Assembly: GCA_035528275.1 (NCBI GenBank) | Contig: DATKYV010000129.1 | Coordinates: forward strand, 1 to 13,099 | Direction: 5' to 3' | Length of the DNA: 13,099 nt | Source of the DNA: DATKYV01 sp035528275 | GTDB taxonomy: Bacteria > Acidobacteriota > Terriglobia > UBA7540 | In this document: positions 7,475-13,099 of the stretch, one piece after another | Position numbering within the stretch: the stretch's first letter is position 1 | How the letters are laid out: each line of letters opens with the position of its first letter | The notes under the pieces: model-generated | Told to the model about the DNA's origin: nothing | The model's database searches: none | Seen by the model: only the letters and a program-made list of their open reading frames with translations | Program-made: the position numbers and the translations under genes

Positions 7475-8341
7475 ATGGTGTGGGTGCTGCTCGTCTTGTT
7501 AGCTTCTGCCTCGCCGCTCATGGCGCAGGATTATTCCAAGCTGCGGGTCATCGCCTTCGGGGCTCACCCCGACGATTGCGATTCCCGGGCCGGAGGGATT
7601 GCGGCCAAGTATGCCGCCGCCGGTCACCTGGTAAAATTCGTCTCCGTGACCAACGGCGACGCCGGACATCACGAGCAGGGCGGAGGAATGCTCGCCAAGC
7701 GCCGGCGCGCCGAAGCCCTGGAAGCCGGGCGCCGCATCGGCATCGAGTACGAGGTGCTCGACAATCACGACGGCGAGCTGCTGCCCACCCTCGAGGTGCG
7801 CCGACAGATTATTCGGAAAATACGCGAATGGAAGGCGGACATCGTGCTGGCCCCGCGGTCCAACGACTATCATCCCGACCATCGCTACACCGGAGTGCTT
7901 GTCCAGGACGCTTCCTACATGGTGACCGTCCCCAACATCGTGAGTGACACGCCGGCGCTTCGCAAGAACCCGGTGTTTCTCTACTTCGCTGACCGCTTCA
8001 CGCGTCCTCAGCCCTTCCGGCCCGATATCGTTGTGGGCATCGATGACGTGATCCAGAAAAAGTACGACATGCTCGACGCGCACGTCTCACAGGTCTACGA
8101 ATGGCTGCCGTGGCACGACGGTCGGCTGGCGGAAGTGCCGAAAGACCCTGCGGAGCGCAGGAAATGGCTCGCCTCATTTCGGTCCAGCAGCGTGAGGCCG
8201 GAATGGAAGGAAGCGCTCGAAAAGCGCTATGGCGCGCAGGCCGCTTCCATTCGGAGCGCTGAGGCGTTTGAAATCACCGAGTATGGTCGCAAGCCTTCCG
8301 AGGAGGAAATCCGCAAACTCTTTCCCTTCTTCCCCGAGTAG
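7475..8341 (+). CDS. Secreted PIG-L (LmbE-like) family deacetylase
   Basis: The protein has 288 residues. The start at 7475 has AGGAGG (7461-7466) eight bases upstream. A short signal peptide (residues 1-17, ending PLMA) suggests export. The family's zinc motif AHPDD is at 30-34 and HPDH at 133-136. By comparison with MshB, H31, D34 and H136 should bind zinc and D33 should act as general base. The family removes acetyl groups from N-acetylglucosaminyl compounds such as GlcNAc-inositol or GlcNAc-PI, or from related amides. Length and motif order are normal, so the protein should be active. Periplasmic versions are common in Acidobacteria and Bacteroidetes and their substrates are mostly unknown. 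It has its own promoter. The 103 bases after the stop, before the tRNA, hold only a short GC hairpin (8356-8368) with no T-run. Confidence 0.93.
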   Translation: MVWVLLVLLASASPLMAQDYSKLRVIAFGAHPDDCDSRAGGIAAKYAAAGHLVKFVSVTNGDAGHHEQGGGMLAKRRRAEALEAGRRIGIEYEVLDNHDGELLPTLEVRRQIIRKIREWKADIVLAPRSNDYHPDHRYTGVLVQDASYMVTVPNIVSDTPALRKNPVFLYFADRFTRPQPFRPDIVVGIDDVIQKKYDMLDAHVSQVYEWLPWHDGRLAEVPKDPAERRKWLASFRSSSVRPEWKEALEKRYGAQAASIRSAEAFEITEYGRKPSEEEIRKLFPFFPE

Positions 8342-8444
8342 AAGCTCGTCATCAGGGGCCCGCGGCCCGTCAAGTCGGCTGCCTCGGGGCCTTCTGAGCA
8401 AAAGTAAGAAGGAAAGGGTCGAAGAGGGGAATCACTGAGATGGC

Positions 8445-8521
<77 letters not shown>

Positions 8522-8550
8522 ACTTCGCGCAGAATCCCTGCGTCCGCCAA

Positions 8551-8580
8551 AGCCTACCATCGAGTGCATGGGTGTGTCGA
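8551..8580 (-). promoter_or_regulatory. Possible tRNA-Arg promoter
   Basis: On the minus strand, TCGACA (8580-8575, 5/6 to the -35 consensus) is followed after 18 bases by TAGGCT (8556-8551, 3/6 to the -10), about 30 bases ahead of the tRNA. Position and spacing fit, but the -10 is weak. Confidence 0.3.
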
Positions 8581-8602
8581 CTGGAAGCAACAGACTCGAT
8601 TC

Positions 8603-8950
8603 TCACTGCAGATCATTTCTGAGCACGCGACCGTCCTTCATGACGAAGGCAACGTGCTCAAGTGAGCGAACGTTCTCGAGAGGGTTCTCGCGCACGGCGA
8701 TCAGGTCGGCGAACTTACCGGGTTCAACACTTTCCACGCGATCTTCCCAGCCCATCCACTCGGCGGCGTAAAGGGTCGCCGACTGGAGGGCTGCAAGCGG
8801 TGTCATCCCCTCCCTGACCATCACCGCGAACTGGCGGGCGTTGTCGCCGTGGAGATAGACGGCGGAGTCGGTTCCGTCAGGGATGGGGATGTCCACGGCC
8901 AGGGCGCGGCGAAAAACCTTGAGCTCCTCTTCGCCGGCGACAGCGCGGGA
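8603..8950 (-). pseudogene. C-terminal remnant of a metal-dependent amidohydrolase
   Basis: About 115 codons match the last quarter of imidazolonepropionase/prolidase-like amidohydrolases. The recognisable parts are LKVFRRAL, then GTDSAV with the metal-binding Asp, then HGDNARQF, MTPLAALQSAT, and VEPGKFADLIAV leading into the terminal beta-sandwich. The frame is closed by TGA at 8951-8953, directly upstream of recognisable homology. Full-length members have about 400-450 residues, so three quarters is missing: the HxH metal site, the carboxylated Lys and the other His ligands. A GTG at 8896 could start a 97-residue frame, but it lies inside the conserved fold and has no ribosome site. The 75 bases between this remnant and the desaturase stop show no further homology that I can recognise. 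I read it as a decaying 3' end left by a deletion or rearrangement. Confidence 0.8.
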
Positions 8951-9028
8951 TCAGACTGGAAACGAGAACTCGTGGCGAGGAGACCATTTCTCCCCCTCAA
9001 GGATGGTGTGTTGGAAGGGTGGACCCGT

Positions 9029-9904
9029 TCAGGTCGCCTCGATCATCTTGGCTTGCAGCTTCTTGGGAGAAGGCGTGCGGACGTCCCAGGCCAGCCCCAC
9101 GATCTCCAGCAGGCGAATCACTGCGTAGGAGGCGTCAAGCTCCCAGCGCTTCAAGCCGTGCCGGGCAGAAGTGGGGAAGGCGTGATGGTTGTTGTGCCAG
9201 CCTTCGCCGTAGCTGAAGAGCGCCACCCACCAGCAATTGGTCGAGAGGTCGTCGGTGGGGAAAGTCCTGTAGCCGAATGCGTGGCTCGCTGAATTCACCA
9301 GGAATGTATGGTGAAAAGTCAGCACGATGCGCACGAAAATCCCCCAGACCACAAAGGGCCAGCCACCCAGGAGGTAGAGCAGAATTCCCAGGACGACCGA
9401 AAGGCCGATGTATGTATGCCCAAGAAACCGGTAGAACGGCACGCGGATCATGTCCGGGGCGTAGCGCCGAGTGAGCTCCAGCGTGCCCTCATTGGTGGGC
9501 ACCCAGAGCATCCACACTATGTGGCTCCACCAGAAGCCGTCGCGCGCGCTGTGAGGGTCTCCCGCCTTGTCGGAAAACTGGTGATGCTTGCGATGGTGGG
9601 CGACCCAATCGATGGGCCCACCCTGCATGGTGAGGGTTCCCAGCAGGGCCAGCGTGTACTCCACCGCTCGCGGGCACTTGAAGGAGCGATGCGTGAGCAG
9701 GCGATGCCATCCCACGCAAATGCCCAGCCCGCCGGTCAGCTCGTGGAGAAGGACACAAACGCCCACAGCAGCCCACGTCGTGTGCCAGATCACGGCCACC
9801 GTCGCCAGGTGAAGGGCGATGAGGAAACCGAATTGGAGATACGTGAATCGGGTTCGTGGTGCAATCGGCTCTGCTGCTGCCAGCATGACTGAAGCGTCGC
9901 TCAT
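9029..9904 (-). CDS. Acyl-CoA / acyl-lipid delta-9-type fatty acid desaturase
   Basis: The protein has 291 residues. The start at 9904 has GGAG (9910-9913) five bases upstream. All three histidine boxes of the membrane di-iron desaturases are present: HRLLTH (67-72), HRKHH (104-108) and HNNHH (237-241), with the typical EGWHNNHH context. Extra conserved elements are PIDWVAHHR before box 2 and NSASH at 204-208. Hydrophobic segments at about 24-40, 44-60, 80-95, 163-180 and 183-200 fit an integral inner-membrane enzyme. Known members introduce a cis double bond at carbon 9 of saturated acyl chains, using O2 and electrons from ferredoxin or a cytochrome. This adjusts membrane fluidity, often in the cold. 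The cold-shock cluster lies just upstream on the same strand. The gap of 338 bases makes co-transcription uncertain. Confidence 0.94.
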   Translation of the reverse strand: MSDASVMLAAAEPIAPRTRFTYLQFGFLIALHLATVAVIWHTTWAAVGVCVLLHELTGGLGICVGWHRLLTHRSFKCPRAVEYTLALLGTLTMQGGPIDWVAHHRKHHQFSDKAGDPHSARDGFWWSHIVWMLWVPTNEGTLELTRRYAPDMIRVPFYRFLGHTYIGLSVVLGILLYLLGGWPFVVWGIFVRIVLTFHHTFLVNSASHAFGYRTFPTDDLSTNCWWVALFSYGEGWHNNHHAFPTSARHGLKRWELDASYAVIRLLEIVGLAWDVRTPSPKKLQAKMIEAT

Positions 9905-10242
9905 GAGCTCTCCGGGAAAAATGTGGATATTCGGTCCCGAAAACTCGTCCTAAACTAACCTAAGTTGTCAAATGACGATGCCCAGTGGAAGCACGAACCA
10001 ACCCCCGTTGGGGGCTGCAACGTTTGGCGAGCGCGTGACCACACCCCATCCCGCGTCCGCTGATTCCTCTTGTGATTGTGCCCTTGCGTGCTTTGGTTCC
10101 CCGAAAAGCTGGCCGGGACGCACCGTTTCAGGGAGTGGAACTTACGAATCGGACGCCCCCATGCTGACTCCGATTTCGCATGGACAAAGCGGGCTCGGAA
10201 CGGCCCGTCTTGCCGAAACCAACCGTCGCGGTGTGGACGTGC
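9905..10242. other. Intergenic region between the SH3-like gene and the desaturase
   Basis: This gap of 338 bases between two minus-strand genes contains no protein or RNA gene that I can support. It holds a perfect TTGACA on the minus strand (9971-9966), upstream of the desaturase; no convincing -10 lies 16-18 bases behind it. Around it runs a CTAA-rich stretch (9950-9964). A CCCCC/GGGGG hairpin lies at 10004-10016, read on the minus strand into TTGGTT. Desaturase promoter elements and the end of the upstream operon are expected here. Confidence 0.5.
10190..10207 (-). terminator. Weak terminator-like hairpin after the SH3-like gene
   Basis: On the minus strand, CGGGC (10207-10203) pairs with GCCCG (10194-10190) around an eight-base loop and is followed by CTTTGT. 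It lies 36 bases beyond the stop at 10243. The stem is short and the T-tract interrupted, so this is only a candidate. Confidence 0.25.
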
Positions 10243-10455
10243 TTATGCCCTGGCGGCTTTCGTTCGGCGCCGGACTGCCGGTCGGCGCTTCTTTGGAGAC
10301 TCCCCTTCCGCCATTTCAAATGCGGCCAGAGAGGTAACGAACATCTTCAGGCCGGCCGTGTCAAAATCCACGGTCGTCCGATCGTCGTCACGAGTCACGA
10401 TTGTGCCACAGCCGTACTTGGCGTGGCGAATGTATTGCCCGGGCTTCAGATTCAT
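10243..10455 (-). CDS. Small conserved SH3/tudor-like protein
   Basis: The protein has 70 residues. The start at 10455 has GAGAGG (10462-10467) six bases upstream and lies 15 bases after the RRM stop, so the two are almost certainly co-transcribed. Residues 1-45 carry a pattern (PGQYIRHAKYGCGTIV, then VDFDTAGLKMFV) that resembles the small beta-barrel at the end of UvrD/PcrA-type helicases and CarD-like proteins: 'hxxfGxGxV ... VxFxxxGxKxf'. The C-terminus (55-70) is strongly basic, with KKRR and RRRTK clusters, which suggests nucleic-acid contact. I have seen similar short proteins in Acidobacteria but know no characterised one. A role in RNA or RNA-polymerase binding is inferred from the fold pattern, charge and neighbours. 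Confidence 0.82.
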   Translation of the reverse strand: MNLKPGQYIRHAKYGCGTIVTRDDDRTTVDFDTAGLKMFVTSLAAFEMAEGESPKKRRPAVRRRTKAARA

Positions 10456-10470
10456 TGGTTTCCTCTCGTT

Positions 10471-10797
10471 CTAGTACCTATCCCCGCGGTCGAATCGGCC
10501 TCGCCCCCCACCACCACCGCCTCCGCGCGGCCGCGAGCTGTCCGTGCGCATGGGACGCGCCTCATTGACGGTCAACTTCCGGCCTTCGAGCGACTGGCCG
10601 TTCAGCCCTTCGACCGCCCGCTGGAAATCCTCGCCTTCAGCCAACTCCACAAAGCCGAATCCCCGAGATTGGCCGGTGAGCTTATCCCGGATCACCACCG
10701 CCGATCCAACCTGAAACCCCGCGTTGGTCACGAAATCACTGAGGGCGCCATCGGTAACACTATGGGGAAGGTTCCCCACGAAAAGTCTTTGAGCCAT
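10471..10797 (-). CDS. Glycine-rich RRM RNA-binding protein
   Basis: The protein has 108 residues. The start at 10797 has GGAGG (10803-10807) five bases upstream. A single RRM occupies residues 3-81, with RNP2 LFVGNL (5-10) and RNP1 RGFGFVEL (45-52). The aromatic residues F6, F47 and F49, used to stack on RNA bases, are all present. A Gly/Arg tail follows (about 89-106, including seven Gly in a row), as in the cold-inducible Rbp proteins of cyanobacteria. Known members bind single-stranded RNA and act in cold adaptation or mRNA localisation and stability. It sits between the cold-shock protein (53 bases upstream) and the SH3-like gene (15 bases downstream). A GC hairpin lies immediately before its ribosome site. 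Confidence 0.94.
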   Translation of the reverse strand: MAQRLFVGNLPHSVTDGALSDFVTNAGFQVGSAVVIRDKLTGQSRGFGFVELAEGEDFQRAVEGLNGQSLEGRKLTVNEARPMRTDSSRPRGGGGGGGRGRFDRGDRY

Positions 10798-10811
10798 TTT
10801 AGCCTCCGGTC

Positions 10812-10836
10812 GGCGGTCCCGCTCTGCGGGACCGCC
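10812..10836 (-). promoter_or_regulatory. Perfect 10-bp hairpin between the cold-shock and RRM genes
   Basis: GGCGGTCCCG (10812-10821) and CGGGACCGCC (10827-10836) pair perfectly around a five-base loop. In the transcript the stem begins 14 bases after the cold-shock stop and ends four bases before the RRM ribosome site. No U-run follows, so it is not a standard intrinsic terminator. It could protect the 3' end of a cold-shock mRNA, cause partial termination, or influence access to the RRM ribosome site. Confidence 0.8.
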
Positions 10837-10850
10837 CCGTCCTAACCTCG

Positions 10851-11054
10851 TTACACCCGCTCGACATTATCGGCTTGCAAGCCCTTCGGCCCTTTGCGGA
10901 CCTCGAAGCTTACGCGTGCGCCCTCTTCCAAGGAGCGGTATCCTTCGCCCTGAATGGCCGAAAAATGCACGAACACATCATCACCACTCTCGCGCTGAAT
11001 AAACCCGTAGCCCTTGGCGGCGTTAAACCACTTCACGGTACCTTGTTCCTTCAT
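10851..11054 (-). CDS. csp: Cold-shock protein (CspA family)
   Basis: The protein has 67 residues, the standard length for the family, and covers the whole five-strand OB-fold. RNP1 is KGYGFI (14-19) and RNP2 is VFVHF (27-31); W9 and F10 complete the aromatic RNA-binding face. The start at 11054 has AAGGAT (11063-11068) about nine bases upstream, a modest site. Family members are RNA chaperones that melt secondary structure at low temperature and act as transcription antiterminators. It is the first gene of the cold-shock / RRM / SH3-like series and is divergent from the dehydrogenase. The promoter was not found; Csp genes often have leaders above 100 bases, and the gap of 385 bases leaves room for one. 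Confidence 0.96.
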   Translation of the reverse strand: MKEQGTVKWFNAAKGYGFIQRESGDDVFVHFSAIQGEGYRSLEEGARVSFEVRKGPKGLQADNVERV

Positions 11055-11402
11055 TCCACTTCATCCTTTACTGTTGATTTGGCAATTTGTGGGTTCGGCA
11101 ACGGCGGGAAGCTCCCGACGATCCGCTGTAACACCGCGGGGCCACAAAGACAAAGAGCTTCTTGATGGTTCGCTCTTGAGGCTATTGCGAGGCTCGCCGG
11201 AATTACAACTACAAACTGCGTTCATAGCATACCATTATTCCCTTGATTTGACTAGGGGAAAAGAGGCCCTGGGTTGGGGCGTTCCGTTGTGGAGGGTCAC
11301 GGCAACCCGGGTACAAGGGATTGCCGTCAGGCTTGGTGTCTTTGGGGAGCCCAAGAACCCTCGAATCCCGGTGCTTCCCCATAAATTTCGCACCGTTCCT
11401 GA
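11055..11402. other. Divergent intergenic region; csp leader and dehydrogenase upstream region
   Basis: No gene is supported here. The stretch should contain the csp promoter and leader, but I found no clear sigma70 pair on the minus strand. One distinct structure is a perfect 7-bp inverted repeat, ACGGCAA (11299-11305) and TTGCCGT (11321-11327), with a 15-base centre that itself contains CCCGGG. It ends about 75 bases upstream of the dehydrogenase promoter, a position that could suit an operator or a small hairpin. Confidence 0.5.
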
Positions 11403-11431
11403 GTGACGGCTCCGCCTGCAGCACCTATAAT
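11403..11431 (+). promoter_or_regulatory. Promoter giving a probably leaderless dehydrogenase mRNA
   Basis: GTGACG (11403-11408, 4/6) is followed after 17 bases by a perfect TATAAT (11426-11431). Only eight bases separate the -10 from the ATG at 11440, so transcription should begin at or within a few bases of the start codon. There is no Shine-Dalgarno in that gap. Confidence 0.7.
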
Positions 11432-11439
11432 CGAACCCC

Positions 11440-12486
11440 ATGAAAGCCGCCTTCTTATCCGGAATTCGGCAGATTCAGGTCCGAGAGACGCCCACGCCCA
11501 GGTTGAGGGGTCCTCGCGATGTGCTCGTCAGGGTCGAAACGGTGGGCGTTTGCGGCTCCGACGTTCATTACTACACGGCGGGCCGCATCGGCTCGCAAGT
11601 CGTTGAATTCCCCTGGATTGTCGGCCACGAATGCGCCGGGACGGTAGTGGCGGTCGGGCGGGCCGTCAGTCACTTGCGTGCTGGCGAGCGCGTGGCCATT
11701 GACCCTCTCGCTTCCTGCGGTTCCTGTGACCAGTGCCGGGCCGGGCGCGTCCACACCTGCCGGAATCCCATGTTCTTGGGCTGCCCCGGGCAGTTGCCGG
11801 GCGCCTTGTGCGAATTCCTGGTAATGCCCGCGGAGAGCTGTTTTCCCGCACCCAATACCATGACGCCGGTCCAGGCTGCGCTTGTTGAACCGTTCTCGAT
11901 CGGCGTCTATGCCGGGCGTATGTCCGGAGCCCGGTCGGGAGCCAGAATCGCCATTCTCGGAACGGGCCCCATCGGCCTTTGTGTGCTCCTTGGCCTGCCC
12001 CGGCTTGCCGGGGGCGAGTGCACAGTCTACGCCACCGACTTGGTGGACGAGCGCCTGGAAGTCGCGCGCCGGTGCGGCGCCGGGTGGGTTGGCAATCCCA
12101 AGCATCAGGACGTCGTGGCGGAAATATCAAGACTCGAACCGTTCGGATTGGATTTCGTCTTCGAATGCGCCGGCGAGCAGGAAGCCCTCGATCAGGGAAT
12201 CGAGCTGCTCAAGCCGGGCGGCACTTTGCTCATCGTGGGCATCCCAGAGCAAGACCGAGTGAGCTTCAACGTTCACGCCCTGCGGCGCAAAGAAATACGG
12301 ATTGAGAACGTCCGCCGGCAGAACGAGTGCGTGGCACCTGCCATCGAGCTCGTGGCGCGAGGCGCGGTCTGCCTTGATCCTCTCGTGACCCATCATTTTC
12401 CCCTCGAAGAAACCCAAGCGGCGTTCGAGATGGTCGCCGCGCGGCGCGACGGCGTGGTCAAAGCCATCATCCATGTTTCCGGGTAA
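11440..12486 (+). CDS. Zinc-dependent medium-chain dehydrogenase (sorbitol/L-iditol/threonine dehydrogenase-like)
   Basis: The protein has 348 residues, the usual MDR length. An in-frame TAA (11428-11430) 12 bases upstream fixes the start at 11440. The catalytic zinc site is C38 (VCGSDVHYY), H63-E64 (GHECAG) and E150 (VEPFSIG). The structural zinc site is C93, C96, C99 and C107. The Rossmann loop GTGPIG is at 174-179, and D200 at the end of the second strand favours NAD over NADP. The GSDVHYY context and E150 resemble the sorbitol/xylitol dehydrogenase branch, which oxidises polyols to ketoses, but threonine or other alcohol dehydrogenases are not excluded. It is a cytoplasmic enzyme in a single-gene unit. 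The gene is divergent from csp and convergent with the serine protease. No intrinsic terminator is clear after its stop. Confidence 0.93.
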   Translation: MKAAFLSGIRQIQVRETPTPRLRGPRDVLVRVETVGVCGSDVHYYTAGRIGSQVVEFPWIVGHECAGTVVAVGRAVSHLRAGERVAIDPLASCGSCDQCRAGRVHTCRNPMFLGCPGQLPGALCEFLVMPAESCFPAPNTMTPVQAALVEPFSIGVYAGRMSGARSGARIAILGTGPIGLCVLLGLPRLAGGECTVYATDLVDERLEVARRCGAGWVGNPKHQDVVAEISRLEPFGLDFVFECAGEQEALDQGIELLKPGGTLLIVGIPEQDRVSFNVHALRRKEIRIENVRRQNECVAPAIELVARGAVCLDPLVTHHFPLEETQAAFEMVAARRDGVVKAIIHVSG

Positions 12487-12565
12487 GCGGCACAGCCAAG
12501 ACGGCTCGCGGCCTGCTGCGGTCGGCTCCTTTCTGCGGTTCCCAAAGTGGCATCGTTGCGCCGAA

Positions 12566-12600
12566 AAAACGGGTTCGTTCGGCTCCAAAATGGGTTCGTT
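12566..12600. repeat. Two copies of AAAAyGGGTTCGTT, period 21
   Basis: AAAACGGGTTCGTT (12566-12579) and AAAATGGGTTCGTT (12587-12600) differ at one base and lie 21 bases apart. The first copy sits inside a 6-bp inverted repeat, GCCGAA (12560-12565) with TTCGGC (12578-12583). Confidence 0.85.
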
Positions 12601-12723
12601 TTGCGTTCTTTTTTCGGGGCCGATCCTTTATTTTCAACAACTTGGTGGCTTCGTTTTTGCATTTTAACATCCTTAGATTTTTGCGCTTCATTCCCGCCGT
12701 CGCCACGCTTGCCGCTCGAGACT

Positions 12724-12791
12724 CAGGCTGGCTCGTCGGGCGCGCCCGAACCCCAGGGTCGAGGCGTGGTTCGACCGACGAGGCAGGCTGG
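12724..12791. repeat. Nested palindromic element
   Basis: The 8-bp arms CTCGTCGG (12732-12739) and CCGACGAG (12775-12782) enclose a perfect 14-base palindrome, TCGGGCGCGCCCGA (12736-12749), and a second stem, GGTCGA (12757-12762) with TCGACC (12771-12776). The block is flanked by a direct repeat, CAGGCTGG, at 12724-12731 and 12784-12791. Alternative cruciform folds compete because the arms overlap. Confidence 0.8.
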
Positions 12792-12898
12792 GAAAGCCAT
12801 CGCCCAGCGAGGATAGGCTAGCATACTTGCCTACAGTGGTCAAGGGGGCGCGCGGAATGTTGGCTTGCCGAGGGTGGGGCGGCTTGCGGGGGATGGCC

Positions 12899-13099
12899 TC
12901 ACTGGCGGTGCCAGCGCACCCCGTGGCGTTCGAGCAGGGCGATGGCATGGCGGATCGCCACGGCCACGGAATGCGAAGCGTTCCGCACATCCCGACCCAC
13001 GACCACTCCCACCACTCCTCCCGAGGGAAGATAGACCGGGCTTCCACTGCTCCCGATTTCCAGGTGAATGTCGAATACGAGAGTCTCAGTTCCCGCTTC
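12899..13099 (-). CDS. Trypsin-like serine protease, C-terminal part (cut by window edge)
   Basis: The last 66 codons run from the right edge to TGA at 12899-12901. The catalytic serine motif is visible as GSSGSPV (16-22), S18 being the nucleophile. It is preceded by the strand FDIHLEIG and followed by GVVGVVVGR, the usual order in the second barrel of HtrA/trypsin_2-type proteases. The usual Asn or Asp before the nucleophile is replaced by Ser, a tolerated variant. The tail ends about 45 residues after the serine with a helix, so no PDZ domain follows on this side. The His and Asp of the triad and any signal peptide lie outside the window. HtrA-like quality-control protease versus a stand-alone secreted trypsin-like protease cannot be decided. 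Confidence 0.82.
   Translation of the reverse strand, partial: EAGTETLVFDIHLEIGSSGSPVYLPSGGVVGVVVGRDVRNASHSVAVAIRHAIALLERHGVRWHRQ

Larger units (their letters stand above)
12487..12898. other. Convergent spacer with structured, repeat-like sequence
   Basis: This stretch of 412 bases lies between two convergent gene ends and needs no promoters. It splits into an AT-richer, T-tract-bearing part (about 12563-12690) and a GC-rich palindromic part (about 12700-12800). Open frames on the minus strand carry Lys/Arg/Thr/Asn/Pro/Phe motifs (KTNPF and RTNPF, seven residues apart). These resemble the meaningless products of intergenic repeat families that I have seen annotated as hypothetical proteins; I do not call a gene. 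T-rich tracts may serve as termination zones for both flanking genes. Confidence 0.55.

Noticed and set aside
8356..8368. GGGCC/GGCCC hairpin after the PIG-L gene as a terminator
   Set aside because: Five-base stem, three-base loop and no T-run.
8896..8953. GTG at 8896 as a true start of a 97-residue gene
   Set aside because: No ribosome site, and family homology continues upstream of it to the in-frame TGA, so the piece is a remnant.
9308..9892. 194-codon plus-strand frame over the desaturase
   Set aside because: Antisense shadow of a gene with all three histidine boxes.
10180..10845. 221-codon plus-strand frame across the SH3-like and RRM genes
   Set aside because: Antisense to two recognisable genes and their spacer; no motif.
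11455..12105. 216-codon minus-strand frame over the dehydrogenase
   Set aside because: Antisense shadow of a gene with complete zinc and NAD motifs.
12815..12843. TTGACC-17-TAGCCT on the minus strand as a promoter for a small RNA through the palindromes
   Set aside because: The -10 matches only 3/6, and the better TATGCT sits at an impossible 12-base spacing; not enough to call.

Overview
The window looks like chromosomal DNA from a GC-rich, Gram-negative-type soil or sediment bacterium. Acidobacteriota is my best guess. The gene mix points that way: Tat-exported Gfo/Idh/MocA oxidoreductase and alpha/beta hydrolase, a secreted PIG-L deacetylase, an RxxxR-type PilZ domain, and a cold-shock plus glycine-rich RRM cluster followed by a small SH3-like protein. 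This is an inference from recognised families, not a database result. I see no phage, transposase, CRISPR array or plasmid functions.

Left part (1-1714, minus strand): the N-terminal end of a Tat-exported alpha/beta hydrolase (acetylxylan-esterase-like) lies downstream of a Tat-exported Gfo/Idh/MocA oxidoreductase. The two are co-directional, 100 bases apart, and may be one catabolic operon. A 507-base gene-free stretch separates them from the divergent gene at 2222.

Centre (2222-8341): a 863-residue PilZ protein (plus) carries a long helical tail built from four internal repeats in exact register. It converges on a 761-residue exported TPR membrane protein (minus). That gene is divergent from a secreted PIG-L/LmbE deacetylase (plus). 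The two divergent genes have separate sigma70-like promoters, each with a TTGACT -35 and a 17-base spacer.

Right-centre (8445-9904, minus): tRNA-Arg(CCU) with an encoded CCA, then the C-terminal remnant of an amidohydrolase, then a complete three-histidine-box fatty acid desaturase.

Right (10243-11054, minus): cold-shock protein, then glycine-rich RRM protein, then a 70-residue SH3/tudor-like protein, in that transcription order. This is probably one RNA-metabolism operon, with a perfect 10-bp hairpin between the first two genes. Divergent from it, a zinc-dependent sorbitol/alcohol dehydrogenase (11440-12486, plus) appears to be read from a leaderless mRNA. A repeat-rich convergent spacer (12487-12898) follows. 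The window ends inside the C-terminus of a trypsin-like serine protease (minus).

The items most worth following are the PilZ/repeat-coil protein, the cold-shock/RRM/SH3 operon with its hairpin, the leaderless dehydrogenase, and the structured repeat spacer near 12560-12791.
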